NCBI GenBank assembly: GCA_001599935.1
Contig: BCIJ01000017.1
Location: 133,847 to 197,846 of the forward strand
Source: Holtermannia corniformis
Lineage: Eukaryota; Basidiomycota; Tremellomycetes; Holtermanniales
Direction: 5' to 3'
DNA: 64,000 bases
The translations under genes and the position numbers were made by a program. Below, in pieces: positions 1-14,461 of this stretch. Under the pieces are notes generated by a model, which ran no database searches, was not told the origin of the DNA, and saw nothing but the letters and a program-made list of their open reading frames with translations. Within the stretch, counting starts at the first letter, position 1. Each line of letters begins with the position of its first letter.

Positions 1-1318
1 GCGCGATCCGCGTCGACCGAGACCGTATCTGCGGTACCAGTAGACGCATGTCGAATGTATCGTTGCTTGGCGTGCCGGGTTTCGCCACAGAGCTCAAAAC
101 TCCTGAATCGGACGAGTTCGAGCGCGAGCTCATGGCCGACGATTTGCCAGATCGTGGCCGTGGCGAGACCTTGATGGCAAACTCGACTTTGCCGCCGTAC
201 CATCTGTCAGGCGCGAGGCAGCCGAGACGTTCCCAATCCCCAGCACGGAGTGATCCCTCCTCCCGACGCATCTCGGCGTCGACTAGATCCCACTTTGGCG
301 GGACATACGCACTGGTAATGATGTCTTTGCGTTGGTATGCACGCCGCACCAACTCTTGAATTGTCGTGATGTTGCTGGGACCAGAAGTCCGCTGCGAAGG
401 CGGAGTTACCGCCTCTCGTGGCGTGTTGAAGCCCGGGATAGCAAGAGAAGTGAAGTCTTCCCATCGGAAATCGTCCCATGATATGGAGCCTTGACTGAGA
501 TGTGCAGCCAGATACCATTGATCATGGAACGGGATGTCGAGGTTGTCAAGTCTCTGCTGGTACCTCGGCTCGTTGGGTACCAGCTCGGTTCTGGCGAAAC
601 CTGATACCGGGCTGGGAGTCGTGATTGGTTCAGGTTGAGAAGAAGCCACAGGTGGCTGCAGAAACGGCGAAGGCTCTTGTTTCGGTAGCGCAAAGAGACG
701 CCTGGCCGGCGGGGTATCGAGAGCAAGTGCTTGTAGTCTCGTTTGCGACGGCGTAAGACCCGTGCTGTTCGTCTCGATCCTAGGCCTGGATCGAGATGTT
801 GACGGAGCGCGCGAACGAGTCACCTTGGCCTTTTCCACCCGCGGCCTTTTGCGAGCGCCAGGCGTCGCTGAGCCGTGTCAGCTCGCAGGAAGCTGTATCG
901 AGAGTAGACTGATTTACGCGATGGGCTTCTCTCCTCACTACTGCTTTCCACATAAATGACGTCCACCACGTCGTCTTCGACCGCCTCGTCCGAGCTCCGC
1001 CGCCTCACAGGCGGCAGTCTTCCAAACAGCCGCTGAGCGTCATCCAGCGCCTGTTGTACCGCCTGCGCAAGGGACCGTAATTCGAGCGGAAACCCCACTT
1101 TGCGGTCGACCGAGTATCGTAGCAGCCGCTCGAGCTCGACTGGGATCGCATCCTGTGCGGCCGTGCAGAGCCGCAAGAAGGCGAGCTGGTCATCGGAAGC
1201 GGCTTGTCCTGGAGTAGGCGAAGGGAATTCTACGGGGCGAAGGCCGCTCAGTCGAAAAAGCTTGTGAACGGATTGTTATTTCCCCTAGCGTACGATGGAG
1301 GCTATCGATAGCAAACAT
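1..1318 (-). CDS. unknown protein, 3' end cut by window edge
   Basis: I do not recognise this protein. A continuous product is obtained on the minus strand by removing one intron around 933-868 (donor GTGAGG, branch CTGACAC, acceptor CAG), which keeps the frame. The N-terminal part is helical (residues such as DDQLAFLRL and ELERLLRYS), followed by an acidic patch and a basic, nuclear-localisation-like stretch (ARKRPRVEK) just after the intron. A long Ser/Pro-rich middle follows, then a more ordered segment containing YVPPKWDLVDAEMRR. The frame is still open at base 1, so the C-terminus lies outside the window. The start is uncertain: ATG at 1318 joins in phase through an intron ending at about 1228, while another ATG at 1359 (MSASEF) has a perfect GTATGT donor but does not splice in phase. 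A nuclear role is only suggested by the basic motif. Confidence 0.55.
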
Positions 1319-1745
1319 ACCAGAGTGCGGATCTCAGTCGAGAACTCGCTGGCTGACATTGTCTCAGCCCAGTCCAATCGCAGTCACAGTCGTCACGGTC
1401 CGAAGTGGGCACTCGCACCGACTGCATCGCGCGTCTCCCAGCGGCCCGTGCTAAAAAGACAAGCTTCCGACAGCTCAGGGTCACACTTCTCGTCTTGCAG
1501 AGCTTGTTGTCCAAGAGGTGAACAAACTGATCTGCCCGTGACGCACACAGCGCTAGATGTTGCTTGTCCATCGCGTGTGAAAAGCTCCCGCGAGGATCAC
1601 AGACTTTTGGCGTGTATGGCTACGATTTCATCTCTGTTTGGGTACACTATGTCGAGGCTGGGCTACGGTCGAGATGCAAAGGAACACGGGCGGACGGGCT
1701 CTAGACAGACGGACGGACACGACGGGCAGATTAGGATTAGCCCAA

Positions 1746-3502
<1,757 letters not shown>

Positions 3503-4325
3503 GGTCGGTGTTGAGACGATAGGAGAGTGGGATCGGATGCAAAGCTTGGTCTGAGAGGTTGAGCCGGTGAGATGGAGCGGCAAAGGCAGCAAGCGGGGTA
3601 TGAAAGAGATTGCGAAGGCGAGGTGACGATCGGGTGGTGAGGGGCCGGAGCGGTCGAATGCGATGGTCAGTAGTGATCTCGTCAGTTGCAGCGGCAGCTG
3701 GTCGCGGTGGACCGTCCAGGCCGGATGAGCGTACTGACAGTGTGCACGAGGGCGAGACTGGCAGATACAGTTGCCAGGTCGGGATATCGAGCACGCGGTG
3801 GAGATTTTTATCCGTCCAAGATGTCAGACGGGCAGACTGTTTGCTCCGCTGTGCTCTGCTTGGGCTGGCGATGCAGACAAGTGAACGAGGACGGGGTTGA
3901 CAGGCGGTGAAGTGACTGGTTGGTGCGCCGCTCTGTCGCTTTGGCCTGTTCCAGTGCGTGGGCGTTTTTGCCGGAGGCGCGTTGCCGCTTTGGGCAGTGG
4001 CCACCGACCGAGGGCGCATTCAACCCAAACAGGTCACCGGGACTCGCTAGCAATCTCTGGTGGGCACGATTGTAGAGCACAGAGTCAGGCTAGGCAGCAG
4101 CAACAGCAGCTCGCGCAGTTGGCTATCCACTTTTGCCTCTGCGCAGCTTGAACCGCTGCGTCCAAGTTCCTGACCGTCACCTATGCTTTTGGCGGGCCAT
4201 TCGCCACGCGCCGCTCAATCGCCATCGGCGGCGATCCCACGCCAGAGGTAGTAACGCTGTCCGAGGTACACATCCATCATGGTGTCTATGGCAGCTCCTG
4301 CAGTACATGGTAGACAAGCACGCTC
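3503..4325. other. intergenic, HOG1 upstream region
   Basis: About 820 bp between the HOG1 start codon and the end of the G-gamma gene. It contains CT/GA-rich stretches and a CAG/CAA-rich run near 4095-4120, but no reading frame with family similarity or plausible splice chain. It presumably holds the HOG1 promoter and 5' leader. Confidence 0.5.
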
Positions 4326-4733
4326 TCACATCACTGCCAGCGTGTCAGCCTGGCGCCAGAACCTCGACCCAGTCGCCAACGCACAGCGACAGCACCCAGC
4401 CTGTTCAACAGGCGCATACGGGTCTTCACCCTTGCTGAGCGGTCCCCACACCGACGGGATCTGCCATGATCGTGTCAGTTCCGTGCAGAGCCTTTGCACC
4501 ACCGCTGCAGCTCACCAAAGGATCCCGGTTGTTGCGACAGTAGTTGATCAAACTACGCCGTCTCGTTAGCCATCTGCCACCTGCCACAACCCAGTGCAAA
4601 CCAACTTGAGACTAGCCTGGCTGACCATGATCCTCGGCCTCGTCAGCTCGTCTCGCAATCGCTGGTTGTGCTCGACCAAGCGACGGAGCTTGAGCTCGTG
4701 CATGGACGTCTTGACGGCCGCTCGGGAGGACAT
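4326..4733 (-). CDS. STE18: heterotrimeric G-protein gamma subunit
   Basis: Gamma subunit that pairs with G-beta at the plasma membrane in pheromone or nutrient signalling. The spliced protein is about 82 residues, the usual size. The N-terminal helix has [20 protein letters not shown], then [11 protein letters not shown], then a second exon reading [12 protein letters not shown], and a third with [16 protein letters not shown]. The last intron (donor GTGCGT, branch CTGAC) joins to give the C-terminus CCRLM, a CAAX prenylation box (C-R-L-M) preceded by a second Cys that could be palmitoylated. The first intron uses the donor GTTGGT after 4606; this weaker donor is the only one that keeps the conserved frame. 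The start at 4733 gives [10 protein letters not shown], typical of basidiomycete G-gamma proteins. Confidence 0.9.
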
Positions 4734-5084
4734 TGCAGGCTTGAGGGGATGAACCGGGCGGGTACTGGGGTTGTAAAGAGTGTGCACTGGAGTGAGCGGT
4801 CAAGGAGCGAGCCAGGGAGGTGGGGACGGGACTGTCAAGGCGGCAGGGTTTGCATAGGGGCACGCAAAGCGGTCCGTGCCACTTAGGTTCACTAGCCAAA
4901 GGACCGTGCGCGTGCGCCACGACGGCGACCGCGTGTACGAGCTTCAGCGTGACAGCGTTCACGCTGGCGCTCAACCAGCACAAGCAAGCAAACAAGGCAA
5001 ACATTCATCACTACGACCAAGCGTGCGCCGCGAATCACAAGAATACCGATACGAAACGGACAAAAGGCGTTCACGGCAAGGCGT
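4734..5084. other. intergenic between G-gamma and calmodulin
   Basis: About 350 bp separating two minus-strand genes. It must hold the G-gamma promoter and the calmodulin 3' UTR. I see no further gene or clear motif. Confidence 0.5.
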
Positions 5085-6198
<1,114 letters not shown>

Positions 6199-6359
6199 GA
6201 TGTTTCCGGTCGCTCGTTATATGGATCGTAGACTCGTGTGCTGCAACCGGTGGTCGTTGCAAGACAGTGTCGAACCGAGGGCGGGGGCAGCTCGCACGCG
6301 GGCCGGCATGACGTGGAGTGCCCACTTTGGGCGGCTTGCTGTGCACGACGATACGCATC

Positions 6360-8401
6360 ATGAACATGCAAGAGGTCAAGGATCTCGATCCGCTACGCTG
6401 GCTGGGGCCAGAGCTCTTCTTGACCGTCATGACCGAACTCGATAAATGTCAAGAGGTGGCCCGTGCGGAAGCCGTCCACAAGAGCTGGAGGGACGTGATC
6501 CGGGCGCACGACCGGACCGTTTGGCTGCCTCAAGTCAAGCTTTTGGGACTCGCTGCAGATGCTCCAGATGATGCCGCTGACGACTATATGCGTACCAAGT
6601 GTGAACTCAAGCTGAACGGCGGTGTTTGCGCTCAAGCTGACAAGCCGTCAGGTCGCAACGATCGGATCACCCTGAAGAACTGGGAATCCACCAAGTATCG
6701 TACCCGCAGGATCGACACGCAGTCTGCTCAGCGCCCCTGGAGACTCAAGATTGATGAGGAGGCTGATGTGATGTATGTCACCAAGTGCGAAGGTGGGTGA
6801 ACCAAGCTGTGGGTGTCACTGCTTTACTTTAACAACGACAGGTGGCTTGTATGCGTACGACCTCGCGACCTCTGAAGAGCTGTGGAAGGACACGACAGTC
6901 GAGAGGTATGCCCATCTCGAGTTTGCAGCAGGTTACACAGCGCACACTTCCGTCGAGCCTCTGACACAGCAATGTGAGTCTGTGGGTATAAGATGTACAA
7001 AGCCAAGACTGAGCAAGCTAGGCAAATTCGTCATTTGCAAGACTCAGGCGGCCATTGACGCCGAGGTGCAACAAGAGGCGCGTGCAAGCGATTTTGTTGC
7101 AGAAGCCCGCGAGCACACAAAGCCACGGCTGCGACGCGGTGCTCTAGCGTCGCATTTGACTATCACGCCGCCAGAGCAATGCAATGCATCTCGAATGCGG
7201 CCGGGAGACAACGGTCGCGGACCCGTACTGTGCACGGCAGGCAGTCTATCGGCGTATTTCTGGGGTGAGAAGTTTGCGCGCGATGGGAAGATATGCTCAG
7301 CTGTGTAGATGTCTGCACAGGCAAGCAGCTCAGCTCGACTACGCTGCTTCCTCGGCAACTCGGACTTGTCGTTACTGTGAGCTATCCGCTATCGGTCGCA
7401 TGGAATACGCTAACGACGACACTGTAGTACGTCGAGTTTGACGACGAGTACCTCTTCATTGGCTTCGGTACGCCAGCCAACGTTTAGTCGCCTTGCGCAT
7501 CTCGCTAACATTCACCACAGGCAGCGGCATGCTCATCTTCGATCGAGCTCTGAACGGCGTCATCGGAATATGCCCAAACCGTATTCCCAAGCAACTCCCA
7601 ACATTCATGTATCACTACTACATTCCAGTCGCGCATCCCTTCTATCAGCGGCCCACGCAACCACACGAAGCCGTGACGGAGATCCCAATATTACAGGTTA
7701 CATCTATCGCCCCGCGCGAGCCTGACAATCCGATCCCGCCAAATCACTGTGCTACAATGTGGGGTTTTGTCACTTGAGAGTGCGATAGCCGTGATTGACG
7801 TGAGCGCAGGATGCACTTTAACAAGGATCAACTGGTCATGGCATCGGCAACGGGCGTCTTCGTCATCATTCAGGAATACAAAGATACCTTGCGTTTGATC
7901 AAGGCGCTGCCACGAGCAGAGCAGCAAAAACAACTGCTGAGCCGTTCCGATATGTTCCTCACCCATTGCGAATGGACAGGTCTTGATGTGCGCGAGTCGG
8001 ACTTGGTGTTGCAGAGTGTGAGCTCAAGCGATAAATTCTTGATCATCGAAGCTGACATGCGGACCTCAGCCCGCTGGCGTTTTCCTCTTTGACCTAGAGA
8101 TAATCCGGATGTGCGACATTGAAGCCCACGGGTTACTGCGACGCCTGGGACCAGTGCACGACGAGCGCTGGACGTCCTTGCAGCAGATACCGTCGTGCAT
8201 ACAGACGACACGAAACGCCATCTACTATACCCACCCGTTCTGGCAGGATCCCGAGGGTCAGTGAGGAGTGTTGATCGTCATGTCGACTGACGACGCTCCC
8301 CAGGTTCGCGCAACGGTGTCGATGTGCATTGCTTGGACTTTACGTACCGTGAGGGCGAGGCGTGGTCGCTTGCTCGTTCTCTTGATAGACGGTACTGGTA
8401 G
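6360..8401 (+). CDS. F-box protein with C-terminal beta-propeller-like region
   Basis: Probable substrate-recognition subunit of an SCF ubiquitin ligase. Residues about 8-55 form an F-box-like motif (LRWLGPELFLTVMTELDK ... AEAVHKSWRDVI), starting MNMQEVKDLD. The rest, built from at least six exons, has repeated beta-strand-like units (GGLYAYDLATSEELW, YLFIGFGSGMLIFDR, QLVMASATGVFVI, GVFLFDLEIIRMCDI) that resemble degenerate WD or quinoprotein repeats. It ends SLARSLDRRYW and TAG at 8401. Introns are about 45-60 nt, for example just after 6795. The ATG at 6360 was chosen because it is the first ATG immediately before the F-box. The substrate cannot be inferred. Confidence 0.75.
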
Positions 8402-8534
8402 CCCCGATCCGCGATGCAGCAGCGATATAGAATAGAACATGCCACTGCCACATTGGACGCGCGCAACCTAGCAGGAACAAACAAATCAGCCGTTTACACT
8501 CACAAAAGCAAACTGTAGACCACCCGCTGAGCTC

Positions 8535-11215
8535 ATGGACATGCCCGTGGCGACACAGGATGCTCGCTTCGAGGATGCCCGCTCAGTCTCGCCTGAAGCA
8601 CCGCGCATGACAAAAGGCGCCTTCTTCCGCGCACGCTCCCCTCCTTTGGATGGTCGCACAAACACGCCGTCAATGCTGCAATCGATGATGAACTCACGCT
8701 CCGACTCGCCATGGGACTCGAGGCGACAAGTGGATGTATCGATCGAGGGTAGTTTGGGACACTCGCCGGCAATGAGCTCGAGCTCGCATACACGTAGTCC
8801 GACCGTGACGTCTTCCCGCGACCATCAAGCGCCTACGTCGAGTCCAGGACTGTTGGCGGGTCTTCGCGGAGCAATGGCAGCGCCAGATAGCCCGTCGAGC
8901 CCGTCGAGGGTACTGAACGACGGAGAGGATCTCATCAAGGGATCGACGGTGCTCAGCATGGCCGGGGGCTCGGATGAAATGTTGATGACTTTGTTGGCTG
9001 GCCAGGCAGCAATGGATTGTGAGAATCTGCCTATCAAGGGATGGGAAGAGGTGGAGGGGTGGAAAAAGGTGTGCGGAGCCTGCTGTAGTACAGCCCACGC
9101 TGACCGCCGAATAGGAACTATCAGTCTTATCAACACGGTTGTCAGCTTTGGTCGAGCGGCATCAACGAGAGCTTAAGATTGTCACTGCGGCGAGGACGTT
9201 GCAGAAGCTGAACACGGGCAATAAGCGGTGAGTTCGTACCTATGACCACTCTGTCATCCGCTTATCTGGCCAGCATGTCCAAGCAAACAGACGAATCGCT
9301 CGAGCAGTCTGAGAAACGAGCGAATGCGGCGGAGAAGGTGAGCTGTTTGTATCCTCGCCACTATGCTGACCAGCTGTGCAGGAGATGCTCGTCTTACGCG
9401 ATCGTGAGGCAGGTCTACGAAGACGTCTCATGGAGCACTGGGCGGGCGTCATGGCTTGGGAAGTCCGACGACTAGAGCGGGCTGCATCCGAAGCTCAGCA
9501 ACGAGTCACTCGACAGTCACGGCGACTCAGCATGGGTCGTGAACGTGAAAAGGAACTCGTTGCCAAAATTGAGCAGAGCGAGCTCGAACTCCAGGGGAGA
9601 CGCAACAGAGTCGAGGAACTCGAGATGATGGTGCAAGAAATGGGGCGCCGGGAACAGGGTCTTGAAATCGAGTTCTCAAAGCTCGATGCCGAGCGTCGCA
9701 GTTGGACTGAGGAGCGAGAGCAATGGGAACGACAGAAACGCGCGTGGGTGGCTGAACGCGACAACCTCGCGCAGGCAGGATCCGTCAGCAGCCAGGACCG
9801 AGCAGACATCGACCGGGCTCGTGGGGGTCTGGCGGAGATCCTAGGTCGTCGCCAATCCAGAATGGGTGATGCGAACCTGGCCAACGCTGTCGAAGAGGTG
9901 AGAAGCCTAGTGCAGCGGAGAGAGCGGGAGATCACGGCACTGCGTGATGAAATGAAGGAGGTCAACATGGGTCTCGAGGAAGAGTTGCGGCGTGCTGCGG
10001 CTGAGCGAGACGTATGGAAGACCAAGACAGAGGAGGAGGAGGCTGCAAAGCAAGCGGTGGTTGCAAACGCCGAGAAACAGTCAAGGGTGAGTTCCTTCCC
10101 ACGCTCCATGACGTTCGCTTGACCGTGTTGCAGATCCTCAACGACCGTATCTCGGATCTCAATTTGCACAATGAATCGCTCAAGTCGTCTCTAACGGCAG
10201 CCCAAGCGGCCGTCTCATCGCAACCTTTGCCGACAAACCGCAGCCCAGAGCTGCAGGCGAGAGTCGATGCTCTCACTGCAGAGCTGGCACAGACCAATTC
10301 GGCTCTGCAAAGGATCTGGAATATCCTGCCTAGCACCGAGAGGCGCTTCCAGTCTGGCCTGGCTGATCCGCGCAATGGCAAATCAAACATTGCCATGGCT
10401 TCACCATCAACCGCGGTCAACTTTTCGGCCCTACAGCAGCTGTACAGCCCTGGTCAGGCGCAATATGGCGGTCCTGAAGAGATCTTGTCGCGCATTCGCA
10501 GTATGATCGATGATGGCAAGCTGCTCGTCGAGAGGGTGGTAAGGCACGGTACGGAGCGTGAGCTCCTCAAGAGCAATGCTGCGCGCGCAGGGCGACTGGT
10601 TGAAGAAAGCCGAGCCAGTTTGGAGACATATCAGAGGTGCGCGATATGTTTTGCGAGGATTCGCTGTGCTTATGATTGGGATAGACAAGTGGCGGTACTG
10701 GAGGATCGCCTGGCATCGACAGGCTCGTCGGAGAGCAAGCTGCTGTAAGTCGTCGATGCTTTGACCGAATGGTATGCTCATCCGTTACAGTGACGAACTC
10801 AACGAGCTACGCAACGCTCTTGACGCCGCCAACTCTGCCAGACGTCAGCTTGAGGCAAGCGCCGCAATGCAGGCCGAGACTTGCGATCGCTTGAGTCAAG
10901 CCAACGACTCGCTTTCGCAGCGAGCACTGTCGCTGGCCGACGAGGCCGAGCAAGAGAAGCGGACGATGCAGAAGCGCCTCGAGAAGGAGATTGAGGATCT
11001 CAAGGCTGAGCTAGCGGGAAGTCACGAAGATCTAGATGACATCCGCGCTAGGTGAGTGATGATGAGAGTTAGGAACGAAGATCTGACATGGGTACAGGAG
11101 CCAGAGTCAACGCATTCAGCTGCTTGACGAGCTCAACTCGTTACAGGCAGAAGTCGCTGATCTGCGAAAGCAGCTGCGCTCGGTGCAGCGTACCGGATCG
11201 ATCTCCAGCAAGTAA
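8535..11215 (+). CDS. Uds1-domain (up-regulated during septation) coiled-coil protein
   Basis: Long coiled-coil protein of about 800 residues. After a Ser/Pro-rich disordered N-terminus, residues about 130-220 match the Uds1 pattern known from fungi: a helix DEMLMTLLAGQAAMD, the motif IKGWEEVEGWKKEL and a Glu/Arg helix continuing ALVERHQRELKI. The remaining three quarters is Glu/Arg/Lys/Gln-rich heptad-type coiled coil (for example MGREREKELVAKIEQSELEL and LDELNSLQAEVADLRKQL). Seven or more short introns interrupt it. It ends SISSK-TAA at 11215. Proteins with this domain are associated with septation or polarity in fungi; that role here is by family only. The start ATG at 8535 heads an open exon and fits the domain spacing. 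Confidence 0.8.
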
Positions 11216-11339
11216 TTCCGGTCGACGTGACGACTCTATTTCATTGTTGTACGTTTAGAGGCTATGGGGCACATGATGCATGCAATGAGAGTGCAAAAAG
11301 CTTGATTGTCCGTGAGGTCGTAAAGTGTCGAATGTGCAC

Positions 11340-13140
11340 TCAGAAAAGAGCCAAGAAGCCGCCGGCCAGGGCAAGGAGAGGCGCCAGGCCCGAGGTTGAC
11401 GTGAGAGTCGAGGCGGCGCCGGTGGGCGAGGATGAGGCAGCCGCGTTGGCGGACGAGATGTTGCCGGATGGCGAGCTTGAGACCGAAGCGGTCCCGGAAG
11501 CGCTGGCGGATCCCGAAGCAGCAGCGGCCGAGATGGCCGTCGCAGATGGGCTCGAGGCTTGATCGCTGCTGGAACCATCACGCGAGCCGCTGACGTACGA
11601 CTCGAAAGTCGGGCCACTGCATTGGCGTCAGCTCTCGGTCCCACTGCAATGTCCGGGAGAGGACGGACCGGACATCGGTCTCGACATAAGGTGTCGTCCA
11701 GTTGTAAGCGACGCCGACGGGCACGACGTTTTTGAACGCAGCGAGAAGCTTGGGCAAGTACTTTACAGCCTCGGTCATGGTAAAGTTGTTGATCTCGTGC
11801 GTGAGGACAATAGGACCGTGAGTGGCGTACGTGCCATTGCCGGCGGCGGCGATGACGGCGTCGTAGTTGCCATCAATGTCGGCCTGGGTGATGGGCGGCG
11901 TGCCAGTGTTGATGCGCCAGTCCTCCTGTTCGGCTGTCAGTGGATGCTCGTCGATGAGAAGCTCGGTTCAGAACGCACAGAGTCGTCGGACCAGAGGATC
12001 GAGGTCAAGTTCATCTGTTGTGCGATGAGCCGGACGCGGTTGTCGACATCACCAAAGGGCGCGCGCCAGCACTTGGGAGTGAGGCCGGTGACGAGCTTGA
12101 TGGCCTTGCGGGTGTAGTAGAGCTCGGCAAAGACTTGCTCGTTGGTCATGGCGGTCACTGCCAGGCGTCAGTCGGGTGTGCATCTGTCGGAGAGCTCTGA
12201 CGAACAGTACTGGTGCCTAAAGGAACATGAGCAAGGCGCCTTCAACATCAAGATGGAGTACTCACGACCATGTATGCAAGCACAGCTCGTGTTTGTCAGT
12301 CTTTGCCCGAAGCGCTTGCAAAGGCCAGTCGAGCACGTTGGAACCGATCATGAACCTACGTCGACGTCAGCCACGGAACTCGGACACCAATATTATCACG
12401 CACATGGTAGCAAGCTGGTTCTGCTCCTTGAGCGCGTCGTAGAAAACGGTGTGTGAGCAGTTTGGTCCATCGTCGAAACCGATGCCGAACGTCTGCGGCT
12501 CGGGGACGGTGGTGATGTCGGGCGTGACATCCGTGTCGGCGGGCGTCGTGCATTGCTACAGCCAAAGGATGTCAGCGAAAGGTCCAGAGCTCGAAATAGA
12601 CCCTACGCACGCGGTACGTCCACCAGCAGTCCGGGTCCGAGGTGTTGTATGTAGGAGTGAAGGAGGAGAAGTCACCGGCAAGGGTGCCCTTTGGCGTAAT
12701 GTTGGGAAACTTGGCGTTGACCGTCGCATTGATGCTTGCAAAGAGCGTCTGGGCCTCGGTATCACTCGAGACGAGCGCAGCCGTCTCCCAGATGGTTGGG
12801 AACTGGCTCTGTTGTCGTGTGAGCTCGCGCCACTTTGGCTTTGACTAGCTCGGTGCACGAACCTTTGCATCCGTAACGGGTTGATATGAATAGTACGAAC
12901 ACTCTTGGTCGGGGTCTGATGATGGCGCGTGCGCAGTCAGTCATTGGAGGCGACGCATCTCCATAGCAACTCACCTGTCGAGTTGACGCCCGACTGGCGC
13001 TTCTGCAGCATCTTGCCACCTCCCATCATGCCCAAGTTACGCCTGCCGATCTCGTGGCCACCGCAGCCTGCAGCCGCATAAGCTGTGAGCGGTGCAGCCA
13101 GGAGCGAAAGGCCAAGCGCGGCTGTTGTTTTCAAGACCAT
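11340..13140 (-). CDS. GPI-anchored chitin deacetylase (CE4 polysaccharide deacetylase)
   Basis: Secreted enzyme converting cell-wall chitin to chitosan. It starts with a signal peptide (MVLKTTAALGLSLLAAPLTAYA). The CE4 catalytic motifs are present: GFDDGP (motif 1, base and metal Asp), HTWSHQY (motif 2, metal-binding His pair), RAPFGD (motif 3) and THEINNF near the C-terminal end of the domain (motif 5). Motif 2 is completed by an 11 nt micro-exon at 12216-12206. The C-terminus is a Ser/Ala/Thr-rich stalk of about 70 residues followed by a hydrophobic tail (LAPLLALAGGFLALF), a GPI-attachment signal. Seven or so introns of about 48 nt each. The Tc1 transposon ends only 30 bp upstream of the start codon. 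Stop at 11342-11340. Confidence 0.93.
12206..12216 (-). other. 11 nt micro-exon of chitin deacetylase
   Basis: GCACCAGTACT lies between two introns of 48 nt (donor GTGAGT to acceptor TTTAG, then donor GTTCGT to branch CTGAC and acceptor GGCAG). Joined to its neighbours it reads W-S-H-Q-Y-L-T and supplies the second metal-ligand histidine of the CE4 motif. Confidence 0.82.
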
Positions 13141-13170
13141 TATTGTTGTCGGGCTACCGTTGCTATCCTA

Positions 13171-13196
13171 CTCATCGCGAGCGAAAGTCCTCGGGC
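13171..13196 (+). repeat. left terminal inverted repeat of the Tc1 element
   Basis: 26 bp, identical in reverse complement to 14436-14461; outer base adjoins the TA target site. Confidence 0.95.
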
Positions 13197-13267
13197 AACA
13201 GCTCACGTGATCATTGTGGCTCTCTCGCAACGTCTTTTGCATGCAAATTTGACCTTTTACACACACT

Positions 13268-14314
13268 ATGGTTCCCTGGACACCAAGCAAACGTGGCAGA
13301 GTTGTTGGGCTTGCCCTGGGCGGCCACAGTGAGCGCGAGATTGCCGCAATCACCGGTATTCCCAAATCAACAGTGCACGACACGATTCGGCTGCACAATG
13401 TTCGGGACCGCGATCGAGACCGTCCTAGGTCTGGTCGGCCACCTCTGCTGTCTCCCCGTGCCGAGCGCAGGGCTATTCGCACCATCAACGCATCACCACA
13501 GCGTTCTTGGGAGGAGCTGGCTGCACCATTTGGCATTAGTCAGTATACGCTGCGTCGAACTGCAAAACGTCATGGTCTGCGTAAGCGAGTGGCACGTCGT
13601 AAGCCCTACATTAGCCCTGACAACATCAAGGCTCGTTGTCTATGGGCCAAGGAGAACGAGGGGCAGGACTGGTCGCGCGTCATCTTCACCGACGAGTGCT
13701 CAATCGAGCTGGGCAAAGTTCCGCGACGGCAGTTCACCATACGTCGAGCAGGCGAAGCTTTTCTTCGACAACACCTTCGTCCGAAATTCATCCCCACTCG
13801 CCAGTCAGTCATGGTCTGGGGCGCAATTGCACTAGGCCACAAGTTCCCCCTCCTCCGGCTCTCGTTCCCAAAAGCAAAGGTGGTGCGAGGCGAGAAGCAA
13901 CGCCAGAAGGGGCTGGGAATGGTCAACTACTCGGATTGGGTGCTCAGAGGGAGGCTAGGCCCAGCAGTCGAAGCTCTGAGTGCAGAACTAGGCAAACAGG
14001 TGCTTGTGGTCGAAGATGGGGCATCACCGCACACAGGACACGTTTCGGTGAAGACACGAGCTGAGCTTGGCATTCGACAGCTCCAACACCCGGCCTCGTC
14101 TCCAGACCTCAATCCTATTGAGTGGGTCTGGGCACTCCTGAAAGGTCGAGTGGGCAAAAACAAGCGTACTGCAACAAGCAAAGACGAGCTATGGGCCCAG
14201 ATCCAGCAGGCATGGGAGGATATACCTCAGGAAACGGTGGACAGGGTGATTTTGAGCATGGAGGACCGAAGGTTGGCTGTAAAGAAGGCAAAGGGCTGGC
14301 ACACGCGATTCTAG
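13268..14314 (+). CDS. Tc1/IS630-type transposase, DD34E
   Basis: Transposase of 348 residues, intronless, unlike almost all neighbours. The N-terminal paired-like helix-turn-helix DNA-binding part covers residues about 5-110 (GHSEREIAAITGIPKSTVHDTI then a second HTH with SWEELAAPFGISQYTLRR). A basic AT-hook-like linker (RDRDRPRSGRPP) separates the two. The catalytic domain shows the triad: Asp in IFTDECSI, Asp in VVEDGASPH, and Glu in SPDLNPIEWVW, with 34 residues between the second Asp and the Glu (DD34E), as in Tc1. No stop or frameshift is present. The ATG at 13268 is 97 bp inside the left repeat. It would act on the element's own ends and on non-autonomous copies elsewhere. Confidence 0.95.
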   Translation: MVPWTPSKRGRVVGLALGGHSEREIAAITGIPKSTVHDTIRLHNVRDRDRDRPRSGRPPLLSPRAERRAIRTINASPQRSWEELAAPFGISQYTLRRTAKRHGLRKRVARRKPYISPDNIKARCLWAKENEGQDWSRVIFTDECSIELGKVPRRQFTIRRAGEAFLRQHLRPKFIPTRQSVMVWGAIALGHKFPLLRLSFPKAKVVRGEKQRQKGLGMVNYSDWVLRGRLGPAVEALSAELGKQVLVVEDGASPHTGHVSVKTRAELGIRQLQHPASSPDLNPIEWVWALLKGRVGKNKRTATSKDELWAQIQQAWEDIPQETVDRVILSMEDRRLAVKKAKGWHTRF

Positions 14315-14435
14315 GCAAGCATGCATCCCTCTCCACCACTCCCTCGCTTCTCAGCTCTTGTACTTGCCCACAGATGGAGATATAGCCCTTCATACGACTG
14401 CTCGAGAGCTCGAACACTACATCACGTGACACCGC

Positions 14436-14461
14436 GCCCGAGGACTTTCGCTCGCGATGAG
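14436..14461 (-). repeat. right terminal inverted repeat of the Tc1 element
   Basis: 26 bp exact inverted copy of 13171-13196, followed by TA. Confidence 0.95.

Larger units (their letters stand above)
13171..14461 (+). mobile_element. Tc1-type DNA transposon, intact
   Basis: A 1,291 bp element. Perfect 26 bp inverted repeats start CTCATCGCGAGCG at 13171-13196 and end in the reverse complement at 14436-14461; similarity continues imperfectly inwards (CACGTGAT at 13205-13212 and its mirror near 14420). It is flanked on both sides by the dinucleotide TA (13169-13170 and 14462-14463), the Tc1/mariner target duplication. One uninterrupted transposase gene fills most of the element. Identical ends and an open frame indicate recent insertion and possible current activity. 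Confidence 0.95.

Noticed and set aside
11227..11562. Plus-strand ORF rich in Ala/Glu/Asp
   Set aside because: It is the antisense of the Ser/Ala-rich stalk and GPI tail of the chitin deacetylase.
13205..13212. CACGTGAT near the left transposon end as a host promoter E-box
   Set aside because: It is mirrored at the right end and is part of the inner transposon repeat.
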